Assembly: GCA_030638185.1 (NCBI GenBank)
Contig: DAOWFD010000225.1
Location: 1-13,145 of the forward strand
Origin: Candidatus Aegiribacteria sp.
GTDB taxonomy: Bacteria > Fermentibacterota > Fermentibacteria > Fermentibacterales > JCC-6
Direction: 5' to 3'
Length of the DNA stretch: 13,145 nt
The translations under genes were made by a program, and so were the position numbers. The notes under the pieces were generated by a model. It was not told the origin of the DNA, ran no database searches, and saw nothing but the letters and a program-made list of their open reading frames with translations. This document shows positions 1 to 6,341 of the stretch, one piece after another (position 1 is the first letter of the stretch; every line of letters begins with the position of its first letter).

Positions 1-1
1 G

Positions 2-55
2 GCCATTGCCTTCGAGACATTCGACACGATCCCGCTTGGCGAGGTTTCCAGATAA
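2..55 (+). CDS. Possible 3' tail of an upstream gene (partial)
   Basis: One plus-strand frame is open from the window edge and ends in TAA at 53-55, giving a 17-residue tail (AIAFETFDTIPLGEVSR) with ordinary protein composition. It would converge on the minus-strand thioredoxin-like gene, whose stop lies 10 bp further on. The piece is too short to assign to a family, and it could be intergenic sequence that happens to be open. Confidence 0.3.
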   Translation, partial: AIAFETFDTIPLGEVSR

Positions 56-65
56 ACCCAATCCT

Positions 66-770
66 TTAGTTTCCCTGATGTAATGAGTTGGGAAAAAAGG
101 AACCACCATCAGGGTGATATACAACGATCTGAGAATAACGCATTGCACGCAGCTGCTGCAGCAGGTCATCGACTATGCCCCTGAGGTCAGCCTTTTCCCA
201 TCCTACGTAAAACCTTGCCGACACCCTTGCCCTTGAATCAAGCACAAGCACTGAAGGAAAAGAACTGACATTAAAACGGCTGGATACTGTTCCCCGGTTG
301 TCTATGATCACCGGGAATTCAATCCCCCAATCCTCTACAATGCAGCTTAACTCATCTATTGAGGTTTCTTCCGTCTGGATAACAGCGATTACGGTGAATG
401 GTTCCTCCATGAATTCTTCGTGGATTTCCTCGAGTCGGGAGAAATACTGGAGGTCGCAAAGGGTTGAAAGCCTGCAGAAAAACACAACCACCACGTGCCT
501 GCTTAACTGATCATATAGACTTATAGGCTCGCTTGAGTTGAACCATATATGATCTCCGGGGAAATCCCCAACATCGGAAAGTACATTCTCAACTGGAGGA
601 TCCGGCCCCAGGTCGAAGAGAAAACCGAGAAGGAATGCAGAAACGACCATTGCTATAAAAAAAATAATAGTCGACCGCATCCTCTTGCGGCTCAATTCGG
701 ATCTTGGGAGTTCCCGTGAATAGTCTTCCAGAGGAGTTACCCGTTTCTTTCCATAATTAGCACCGCGCAT
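66..770 (-). CDS. Membrane-anchored thioredoxin-fold (TlpA/redoxin-like) protein with degenerate active site
   Basis: This is a 234-residue protein. A basic cytoplasmic N-terminus of about 32 residues is followed by one membrane segment (about 33-52) and a thioredoxin-like domain (about 75-208), so the domain should face the periplasm. The beta-strand 'VVVVFF', the region after the active site, and the 'SFPSVLVLD' stretch with its predicted cis-Pro172 match the TlpA/AhpC-TSA fold. Where the family has WCxxC, this protein has S102-T-L-C105; a nearby C99 is the only other cysteine there, so a classical CxxC redox centre is absent. The ATG at 770 lies inside the larC 3' end (34-bp overlap), which suggests co-transcription and coupling. 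No strong Shine-Dalgarno site precedes it; an alternative ATG at 680 would leave almost no N-terminal tail before the membrane segment. The role is unknown. Possibilities are a non-catalytic thioredoxin-like partner or a monothiol enzyme using C105. Confidence 0.75.
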   Translation of the reverse strand: MRGANYGKKRVTPLEDYSRELPRSELSRKRMRSTIIFFIAMVVSAFLLGFLFDLGPDPPVENVLSDVGDFPGDHIWFNSSEPISLYDQLSRHVVVVFFCRLSTLCDLQYFSRLEEIHEEFMEEPFTVIAVIQTEETSIDELSCIVEDWGIEFPVIIDNRGTVSSRFNVSSFPSVLVLDSRARVSARFYVGWEKADLRGIVDDLLQQLRAMRYSQIVVYHPDGGSFFPNSLHQGN

Positions 771-1921
771 CTGGCTGCTGTAATAACTCTCTGCACCGGT
801 ATATTATGCTGTCTGGCAGTTTCTGCGCAATCCTCATATTCCGGCTCCGACCGAAGCGGCTTTCCGTCCAGAAAGACCCGTTTCACTCTGACAGGGCCGA
901 ATCTGGTTTCAACTGTCTGTTCATCTCTGTCAAGCACGGCTCGCTCAATGGTACAGAGTCTCATTCCAATGGTCGAAGTATTCCTGAATATACACTCGAT
1001 GACAGCATCCATTCTGGCTGCAGGGCATAGAACTGTGGCTTCCATTGCAGGTCTTCCCTTTCTACCTATACACATGGTGGCATAGCAGTCCATGGCTCCC
1101 GATTCAAGGATGCTGCCGGCAGCGTCAGGCCAGATCCTCGCATCCATATCATCCATAATAGTCTTGATCTCAATGCATCGGTCGCTGCTCCACAGAGCAT
1201 CGTCTGTGGTTTCTCCAACCGTAAGTCGGAGGAGGTTCGGACGCTGAAGGTCTTTTGATCCCGCGCCCATTCCAGTTGATTGTGGTTTCATGCATGGTGG
1301 CGGGAACGTCCAGGATTCAACAGCTGTAACCAGTACAGCAGCCCCTGTTGGAGTAGTAAGTTCACTATCTATACCTGTTGGCGCTGTGGGAATACCCTTC
1401 AGAATATGCATTGTGGCCGGAGCCGGCACAGGCAGGGTACCATGAGCGCATGTTACCGTTCCGGTACCTGTCGCGACGGCTGATGAGTAAACTCTCTCAA
1501 TCCCGAGAAGATAAAGGCCGCAGAAGGATCCGACGATGTCAATGATGGCATCCATTGCGCCTGTTTCATGGAAATGAACCTCGTTGATTGAAATACCGTG
1601 AGCATGTGATTCCGCATCCGCCAGCCTGTGAAAGGCATCGCTGCTCTTTACCTTGACGTATTCAGGCAGGTCTGATTCAGAGATGATACGAAGAATATCG
1701 GGAAGATGTCTGGAAGAAGTCTCCTCCGGGACAATGACTTGTACGAAGGTTCCCTGCAGAGTTTTTCTGAGTACTTTCTCCGCTGAAAGTTCCCATCCCT
1801 TCAGATCAAGTGAGCTAAGCATCTCTTCAAGATGGACAATATCCAGACCGCAGTCCACCAATGCCCCCAGAATCATGTTTCCGGAAACACCGCAGAAGGG
1901 GTCAAAAACAGCTATTTTCAT
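737..1921 (-). CDS. larC: LarC, nickel insertion protein for nickel-pincer nucleotide synthesis (DUF111)
   Basis: LarC is the CTP-dependent nickel chelatase (cyclometallase) that inserts Ni into pyridinium-3,5-bisthiocarboxylic acid mononucleotide, giving the NPN cofactor of lactate racemase LarA and related epimerases. Family hallmarks are the N-terminal FDPFCGVSGNM, the His-rich ADAESHAHG and EVHFHETGAMDAIIDIVG (residues about 101-131), TTPTGAA (189-195) and the second-half motif MDDMDA (256-261). The length of 394 residues is normal for a full protein. In Lactobacillus, LarC comes from two frames joined by programmed frameshifting; here both halves are in a single uninterrupted frame. The start at 1921 is chosen because AAGAGG lies 6 nt upstream; an in-frame ATG at 1942 has no such site. 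The gene is divergent from larE (184-bp gap), and its 3' end overlaps the thioredoxin-like gene. Confidence 0.93.
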   Translation of the reverse strand: MKIAVFDPFCGVSGNMILGALVDCGLDIVHLEEMLSSLDLKGWELSAEKVLRKTLQGTFVQVIVPEETSSRHLPDILRIISESDLPEYVKVKSSDAFHRLADAESHAHGISINEVHFHETGAMDAIIDIVGSFCGLYLLGIERVYSSAVATGTGTVTCAHGTLPVPAPATMHILKGIPTAPTGIDSELTTPTGAAVLVTAVESWTFPPPCMKPQSTGMGAGSKDLQRPNLLRLTVGETTDDALWSSDRCIEIKTIMDDMDARIWPDAAGSILESGAMDCYATMCIGRKGRPAMEATVLCPAARMDAVIECIFRNTSTIGMRLCTIERAVLDRDEQTVETRFGPVRVKRVFLDGKPLRSEPEYEDCAETARQHNIPVQRVITAARCAVLIMERNG

Positions 1922-2046
1922 CACAATCCTCTTGTTCGGCATGCAGTATATTCAACTAAAGTGTCAGAAGGAGTCAGCGGTATCTGTATGAAGAACAGAA
2001 ATAACCAGATAATTCGTTACAGGATATCCCGCTGGCACTTCTTACG

Positions 2047-2086
2047 GGTATCCTACATCACATAATATAACCGGCTGTATGATACC
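2047..2086 (+). promoter_or_regulatory. Imperfect inverted repeat in the larE leader
   Basis: Arms GGTATCCTACA (2047-2057) and TGTATGATACC (2076-2086) are inverted copies with one mismatch in 11, separated by an 18-nt AT-rich spacer. The right arm ends 8 nt before the larE Shine-Dalgarno site (AGGAGG, 2095-2100). It could be an operator in the larC/larE divergent promoter region or an RNA hairpin in the larE leader. Function is inferred from position only. Confidence 0.4.
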
Positions 2087-2105
2087 ATTACCATAGGAGG
2101 ATTCA

Positions 2106-2861
2106 TTGTCTGTACCTGAAATTCTGAAGCAGTACCTGCTCGACAAAGGATGCTGCGGAGTACTGTTTTCAGGTGGTTACGACAGTGAGATTCTTCTGAG
2201 GACCGCCGTCAGCGTTCTTGGCGCTTCAAATATCGTGTTGCTTACCGCCGATACCAGGCTGCTGGCAGGCTTTTACAGAAGACATATTTTCAACGTTGCT
2301 GAAGAACTTGGTGTTGAACCAGTATTTGTCCCTCTGGATCTGCTGTCCTGCAGAGAATTTGCACAGAATACTGACAATCGCTGCTATATCTGCAAGAGGG
2401 AACTTTACTCCAGGCTGAAGGCGGAGGCGGTTGCCCGGGGATGCAGAACTGTCATGGATGGAACCAGTACCGATGACCTTAAAGAACACAGGCCGGGACT
2501 GGTTGCAGCGGCGGAAACCGGAATAGCCCATCCATTTCTGGAAGCCTGCATGGGAAGGAATGATATTGCAGAGTTGGGAATCTTTCTCGGCGTCAGGGAA
2601 TATCCCTCCGATTCCTGCCTTGCAACCAGAATTCCGCACGGGCAAATGATAACGGCCGAGTTGCTTGACCTTATTGAAAGAATGGAAGCACCCCTTCGTC
2701 CCTCGGTAAAGGGCAGGTTCCGGGTAGTTACCGGTACAGGCAGACTGCAGGTTAATTATTCAGTGGTAGATGAGAAGCTGGTGGAGAACTGTCTGGAGCA
2801 ACTGAAGCGGATTGCGGAGAAGTCAGGCCATGAAATCGAACTAAATAGGATGGACAGTTAA
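2106..2861 (+). CDS. larE: LarE, ATP-dependent sulfur transferase for nickel-pincer nucleotide synthesis
   Basis: LarE adenylates the carboxylates of pyridinium-3,5-biscarboxylic acid mononucleotide and replaces them with thiocarboxylates, supplying the substrate for LarC. The 251-residue protein has the N-type pyrophosphatase PP-loop as S22-GGYDS27 (usually SGGVDS), the family segment GTSTDD (119-124) followed by HRPG, and the C-terminal block PSDSCLATRIPHG. C171 aligns with the sacrificial cysteine of Lactobacillus LarE (Cys176). C93-Y-I-C96 is also present; the CxxC plus third Cys pattern is the one linked to [4Fe-4S]-dependent LarE, as in Thermotoga maritima, so a cluster-based, non-sacrificial mechanism is inferred. 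The start is TTG at 2106, set by AGGAGG 5 nt upstream; no in-frame ATG fits. The stop lies at the edge of a decayed duplication of the DUF1847 gene. Confidence 0.92.
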   Translation: MSVPEILKQYLLDKGCCGVLFSGGYDSEILLRTAVSVLGASNIVLLTADTRLLAGFYRRHIFNVAEELGVEPVFVPLDLLSCREFAQNTDNRCYICKRELYSRLKAEAVARGCRTVMDGTSTDDLKEHRPGLVAAAETGIAHPFLEACMGRNDIAELGIFLGVREYPSDSCLATRIPHGQMITAELLDLIERMEAPLRPSVKGRFRVVTGTGRLQVNYSVVDEKLVENCLEQLKRIAEKSGHEIELNRMDS

Positions 2862-2950
2862 GATCTTTCATCTTTAAGGTGTTTGTAATAACTGTCCAGC
2901 AGGCTTCTGAATACTTCGGAAATTGAATCGTGGCCTGCCTCCACCCCCCA
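2858..2950 (-). pseudogene. Decayed, internally deleted copy of the DUF1847 gene 3' end
   Basis: Positions 2859-2899 match 4949-4989, the 3' end of the intact DUF1847 gene, with only a few mismatches. After a net loss of about 64 bases, the match resumes at 2904 against 5058 and fades near 2950. On the minus strand the last residues read SYYKHLKDERS before a TAA at 2860-2858, compared with SYYKHLKDE in the intact protein. Two missing bases near 2919-2923 also shift the frame, so the segment no longer encodes a joined DUF1847 C-terminus. Its left boundary falls on the larE stop codon. Confidence 0.8.
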
Positions 2951-3013
2951 TTTTCTTATTCTGTATTGTTCTTTACCAAACTCAGCAAGAAATGTGTACC
3001 GGTTAAACTGACA

Positions 3014-3029
3014 AACCAGTATACTGGTT
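3014..3029 (+). promoter_or_regulatory. Perfect 16-bp palindrome upstream of the AraC/GyrI gene
   Basis: AACCAGTATACTGGTT is identical to its reverse complement. It ends 2 nt before the AGGAGGTGA ribosome binding site (3032-3040) of the regulator gene. A symmetric site this close to a regulator's start is a candidate operator for autorepression; the central TATACT also resembles a -10 box, though no matching -35 is evident. AraC-type proteins usually bind asymmetric direct sites, so a different dimeric repressor may be the binder. Confidence 0.5.
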
Positions 3030-3041
3030 CCAGGAGGTGAT

Positions 3042-3953
3042 ATGAGGGAAGATACCGGGCAGATCTACAGGAGACGGATTCTTGCAGTACTTGATTATAT
3101 CAAGGAGAATCTTGATGGTGATCTCAACCTCGATGAGATTGCCGGAGTGGCTTTCTTTTCCCCTTTCCATTTCCATCGCGTGTTTCGTGGAATGGTTGGA
3201 GAAACAGTGACAAGTCTTATCAGGCGCCTGAGACTTGAGAGATCTGCTTACAGTCTCCTTAAAGGAGTAGATCCTATCATGCTGATTGCTATAAGAGCAG
3301 GTTACGACTCGAACCAGTCTTTTACCCGGGCCTTTAAATTGGCATTCGGTGAAACTCCCTCTGATTTCAGAAGGTATCGGAAAAACATTCCGCTTATCCA
3401 GGCTCCCTCAGGATATCACTTCATGCCGGGAAAGGGTATACAGTTGTTCAATCTAATTCGGAAAGGAAATGTCACTATGGAAGGTAAAATAGTCGGGCTG
3501 GAGCCAATGAAGATTTTGGCTGTGAAACACAGGGGGGCATACTTCAAAATTGGTGAAGCCTTTGGGAAACTCAGCGATTTCATTTCAAAGAATGATGTAG
3601 ACATAAAAAAAAGTCAGTGGCTGGGTATCTTCTGGGATGATCCCGAATCAATTCCGGAAGAGGAATTGCATTCCGAAGCTTGCATCACCATTGAAGATGA
3701 TATCAGGATTCCCGATGATGTAGAAGTTGAAAAGGGTGAGATTCCCGGAGGACAGTACGCAACCGCAAGGCATATAGGATCATACAAGGGGCTTGGAAAG
3801 GCATGGGGAGAACTGTGTGGAATCTGGGTTCCCCAGAATGGATACAAGCCCAGAAAAAATGCCTGTTTCGAGATCTATGTTAAGGGTTGTGAAAGCACCA
3901 AGGACGAATCGGAGTACATAACAGATCTCTATGAACCTGTAGAACCGGTTTAA
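3042..3953 (+). CDS. AraC-family regulator with GyrI-like effector-binding domain
   Basis: This 303-residue cytoplasmic transcription factor has two parts. Residues about 8-112 are the AraC double helix-turn-helix: the first helix pair includes NLDEIAGVAFFSPFHFHRVF, and the second includes GYDSNQSFTRAFKLAFGETPSDFR. Residues about 146-303 are a GyrI-like (SbmC/Rob C-terminal) small-molecule-binding domain, with the conserved CFEIYV strand (E277) and the terminal ITDLYEPV. In the family, the acidic residue at this strand helps bind hydrophobic or cationic ligands. This AraC-then-GyrI order is common in Firmicutes and other bacteria. The start is an ATG with a near-perfect AGGAGGTGA site. The target is unknown; the next gene downstream encodes a secreted protein, and a palindrome abuts the ribosome binding site. 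The gene lies in a 2-kb block flanked by direct repeats. Confidence 0.9.
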   Translation: MREDTGQIYRRRILAVLDYIKENLDGDLNLDEIAGVAFFSPFHFHRVFRGMVGETVTSLIRRLRLERSAYSLLKGVDPIMLIAIRAGYDSNQSFTRAFKLAFGETPSDFRRYRKNIPLIQAPSGYHFMPGKGIQLFNLIRKGNVTMEGKIVGLEPMKILAVKHRGAYFKIGEAFGKLSDFISKNDVDIKKSQWLGIFWDDPESIPEEELHSEACITIEDDIRIPDDVEVEKGEIPGGQYATARHIGSYKGLGKAWGELCGIWVPQNGYKPRKNACFEIYVKGCESTKDESEYITDLYEPVEPV

Positions 3954-4035
3954 AAACCAGAGTAGTGTCCCTTTTTTAGTATTGTATTGTCGATCATCAA
4001 ATACAGGAGTGGATGACGTATATAATTCCTTGTCA

Positions 4036-4065
4036 TTGACTTCTGATGCTTCTGGGAATTATCAT
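4036..4065 (+). promoter_or_regulatory. Candidate sigma-70-type promoter for the secreted-protein gene
   Basis: TTGACT (4036-4041) is followed after 18 nt by TATCAT (4060-4065), reasonable matches to -35 and -10 boxes. It would give a leader of about 110 nt before the ATG at 4181. Assignment is by eye only. Confidence 0.3.
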
Positions 4066-4180
4066 TACTTTGAAAAGAGGATATGATAACAGGAATTACA
4101 CCGATGGCCCGGTTGAAACAGGGGTTGATCTTTCAGATATCAGGTTTCACTATGGTCCATCAATAATACGGGAGGTGGTT

Positions 4181-4711
4181 ATGAGAAACCTGTATCTAGT
4201 TATTACACTGGCTTTGGTCAGTTTCATTTTCGCAGCACCTGTTGAGCTGTTGCTGAACACAGGTTTTGAAGATGGTGTCCTTACACCCTGGACAACCAAT
4301 AATTGGATCATCGATACTGCAGACCCCCATTCGGGGACATATTGTGCCTTCGTTGAAGGTAACTACTGGATAAAACAGGAATTCACACCAGCAGATGTGA
4401 ACAACATAGTATCAATAACTTTCTGGTATATGCAACCGGAGCAAGCGTTCTTCGCATTCCATCTCTACTATAGTCCTTCAGACTACGATCAGGATATTGT
4501 ACACGTTTACGATCCTGGCTGGGTGGAGTATGACCTGACCTCTTTTCTGCGCTCAACTGGAAATCTGGAGGGGTTCAAGATCTTCGGTTATACAGGAGGA
4601 GGAAGTAGCCCAGATTATGTATTTCTGGATGATGTATCCATCATCTATGACGATGATCTCGCTCTCCAGTCCGAGACCTTTGCCAGCATCAAGGCGGTGT
4701 TCAGCGAATGA
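4181..4711 (+). CDS. Small secreted protein with carbohydrate-binding-like beta-sandwich domain
   Basis: The protein has 176 residues. Residues 1-18 (MRNLYLVITLALVSFIFA) form a Sec signal peptide with likely cleavage before APVE. The mature part begins with LLNTGFEDGVLTPWT, the entry motif of carbohydrate-binding-module-4/9-like and related beta-sandwich domains, and ends that domain with DYVFLDDVSI (about residues 145-154), also typical. A short tail, ETFASIKAVFSE, follows. The start is set by GGAGGTGGTT immediately before the ATG at 4181; the frame is open further upstream, to an ATG at 4046, but that extension has no ribosome site and would bury the signal peptide. The ligand and final location are unknown. 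The neighbour upstream is the AraC/GyrI regulator; the gene downstream is convergent. Confidence 0.8.
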   Translation: MRNLYLVITLALVSFIFAAPVELLLNTGFEDGVLTPWTTNNWIIDTADPHSGTYCAFVEGNYWIKQEFTPADVNNIVSITFWYMQPEQAFFAFHLYYSPSDYDQDIVHVYDPGWVEYDLTSFLRSTGNLEGFKIFGYTGGGSSPDYVFLDDVSIIYDDDLALQSETFASIKAVFSE

Positions 4712-4827
4712 GCGCAGGATTGTTTAGTAATCGTATTTGATCCGGGGTAAGTTGAGCATAAGGAAACTTGATTTCGAACCATATTGTGATCTGCTCGCAA
4801 TAACTGGTAGTAGTATGGATTATAACC

Positions 4828-4844
4828 TCCGATCGAAGATCGGA
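4828..4844. repeat. Short perfect hairpin in convergent intergenic region
   Basis: TCCGATC-GAA-GATCGGA forms a 7-bp stem with a 3-nt loop between the secreted-protein gene and the convergent DUF1847 gene. No T-run follows on either side, so it is not a canonical intrinsic terminator, though it might block read-through in both directions. Confidence 0.45.
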
Positions 4845-4857
4845 ATGGTGAGTCTAT

Positions 4858-4890
4858 CTTGAGCGAGCGAAGTGAGTCGAAGGGAATCCC
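4858..4890. repeat. Possible REP-like intergenic repeat
   Basis: The stretch starting TTGAGCGAGCGAAGTGAGTC (4859-4878) and continuing CGAAGGGAATCCC resembles the GAGCGAAG...GTCGAAGG type of intergenic repeat that recurs in many environmental bacterial genomes. Only one copy is visible here, so repeat status cannot be shown from the window. The rest of the 242-nt gap (4712-4953) contains the adjacent hairpin and nothing else recognisable. Confidence 0.3.
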
Positions 4891-4953
4891 GTCTGGAGTA
4901 CCTTGGTGGACATTCTGAGTGTATTTCCGGAGTCACCAGCTTTGCCGGTAAGA

Positions 4954-5631
4954 TCATTCGTCTTTAAGGTGTTTGTAATAACTCTCCAGGGTGTATACCG
5001 CGGCAAGAGGGTTGTGACCTGTGGGGCGGTCCTTTGCGACAAGAACAGTGCAGTACGCTTCTGAATACTTCAGGAAAATTGAATCGTGACCTACGCACAG
5101 CCCCATCATGATATTGAATTCGGTACCGGCCCTGTTGAGGACAAATGCCTGGATCATGGGGTTGCACATCGACTCATCGGTTCCGGGTCTTATCTTTTCA
5201 TGATCCTTAACCCCTATTTCCTCCTTTGGAATACGCCCCGCCTTGCATATAACGGAAACCACAAGGAAGCCTTTGTCGGACAGGAAAGATTCTACGATGG
5301 CAGCTTCTCTCGACAGGCCTGTACAGAATACAAGGCCCAGTTTTGAGTAGTTCATCCTCCTGGCGAACTCAACGATTTCCAATATCCTTGGTTTTGAGGG
5401 TTTCGGGGCAGTAATGCCCTGACCCCTTCCCGAATAACCTTCACCCTCCTGCAATGAAGCCTGTCGCGCAAATTCCCTGATACTCGGATCACTGTACTCT
5501 GTTCTGACATCATCGATAAGATCGTTATCCAGAGTAGGGCATGTGGAAGGGCTCTTCCCATTCCCAACAAAGCACAGCCGTTCTTTTGTTGAAAACGGGC
5601 ACCGTGCGCATGACGAATAAGAATCATTCAT
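4954..5631 (-). CDS. DUF1847 family protein (cysteine-rich, putative metal-binding)
   Basis: The protein has 225 residues from the ATG at 5631. The N-terminus carries C8-x2-C11, C20 and C31, a probable metal site. It is followed by the DUF1847 core: a Rossmann-like KLGLVFCTGLSREA, KIRPGTDESMCNP, then GLCVGHDSIFLKYSEA and AKDRPTGHNPLAAVYTLESYY. DUF1847 proteins occur mainly in anaerobic bacteria and archaea, and their biochemical function is unknown. The ATG is preferred over an in-frame GTG at 5643: it has GTGGAG 6 nt upstream and shares a base with the stop of the PH-domain gene before it (TAATG), which implies translational coupling. The 3' end exists as a second, decayed copy next to larE. 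Confidence 0.88.
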   Translation of the reverse strand: MNDSYSSCARCPFSTKERLCFVGNGKSPSTCPTLDNDLIDDVRTEYSDPSIREFARQASLQEGEGYSGRGQGITAPKPSKPRILEIVEFARRMNYSKLGLVFCTGLSREAAIVESFLSDKGFLVVSVICKAGRIPKEEIGVKDHEKIRPGTDESMCNPMIQAFVLNRAGTEFNIMMGLCVGHDSIFLKYSEAYCTVLVAKDRPTGHNPLAAVYTLESYYKHLKDE

Positions 5632-6140
5632 TATGTACTCCACTGTAGATTTCGCAGAATTTCCACAAACAGTTCGGGGTTTTCAGGTGATACTACAACT
5701 GTCTGTCCTGCTGTTTTTATGACCACACATTTCTTGAAGTCGGTTACGTACGCCTTGAAAGTACCAAGCTTCCCGCTTTTGTACCTGCCTGAAAAACTGT
5801 AGAGTCCTCCGTTGCCGAAGGTTCTTATGGATCCTGTCATGGCTTTCGGATCGCATTCAACCGTTTTTAACATGCTGATATCTATATCTGTATACCACAG
5901 CAGTCTCCTGACACTAAATGAATTGCCTGAAATGCTGTAACCCCTTACAGTAAACAGGAGGCTGATGGACAGAGTCAGTAGCGGAATAACTAAATACAGA
6001 GCCATTGTAATGGCCGTGGAAGCTCGGCCTGTCAGGGCCATCCCACCGAATACTCCTATCAGCAGAACTGTACCAAGAAGACTGATCACTTTGAGCATAG
6101 TTCCCCACGGAGCGTTGAAGTACCTTTCCCCACCAATCAT
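5631..6140 (-). CDS. Bacterial PH-domain membrane protein (bPH_5-like)
   Basis: This is a 169-residue protein. Two hydrophobic segments (about 15-36 and 43-65) are followed by a C-terminal PH-like domain. The stretch RTFGNGGLYSFSGRY, then KAYVTDFKKCVVIKT, then TVVVSPENPELFVEIL is the characteristic signature of the bacterial PH domain family PF10882. The PH-like part should sit on one face of the cytoplasmic membrane. Function is not known for this family. The start is ATG at 6140, preceded by GGAGGA. It is the first gene of a two-gene unit with the DUF1847 gene, with stop and start overlapping by one base, and it is divergent from the purine permease. Confidence 0.82.
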   Translation of the reverse strand: MIGGERYFNAPWGTMLKVISLLGTVLLIGVFGGMALTGRASTAITMALYLVIPLLTLSISLLFTVRGYSISGNSFSVRRLLWYTDIDISMLKTVECDPKAMTGSIRTFGNGGLYSFSGRYKSGKLGTFKAYVTDFKKCVVIKTAGQTVVVSPENPELFVEILRNLQWST

Positions 6141-6241
6141 AAATCTCCTCCATCATGACAGAGTACCTTTAATCTATTCATAACGGATTCTCATTACAAA
6201 CTCTTGCTATTTTACGTGAGGCATTAGTAGATATTACTATA

Positions 6242-6273
6242 TTCATAAATGAATTCACCGGAATATTTATGAA
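6242..6273. promoter_or_regulatory. 9-bp perfect inverted repeat between divergent PH-protein and permease genes
   Basis: TTCATAAAT (6242-6250) and ATTTATGAA (6265-6273) are exact inverted copies with a 14-nt spacer, centred in the 201-bp divergent region (6141-6341). A smaller dyad, TAGTA/TACTA, lies at 6225-6239. Candidate operator for one or both transcripts. I looked for a purine riboswitch here and did not find its conserved core. Confidence 0.4.
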
Positions 6274-6341
6274 AGCGGATATCAAGTGTTTGCTGTAAAA
6301 GAGGTTTGCTAGAAGTCAAGTACGACCGCGGGAGGTAAGAG

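Noticed and set aside
737..1921. Programmed frameshift in larC, as in Lactobacillus
   Set aside because: Both halves of the protein are read in one frame without interruption.
2226..2645. 139-residue minus-strand open frame inside larE
   Set aside because: No recognisable motif and fully inside a confidently assigned gene.
3946..3985. Intrinsic terminator after the AraC/GyrI gene
   Set aside because: A T-run (CCCTTTTTT) is present, but the only hairpin before it is a 5-bp AT-rich stem too far upstream and too weak.
4046..4180. N-terminal extension of the secreted protein
   Set aside because: It has no ribosome site and would place 45 residues before an obvious signal peptide; the ATG at 4181 has a strong GGAGGT site.
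6141..6341. Purine riboswitch upstream of the purine permease
   Set aside because: The conserved purine-aptamer core and its loop pair are not present; only simple inverted repeats are seen.
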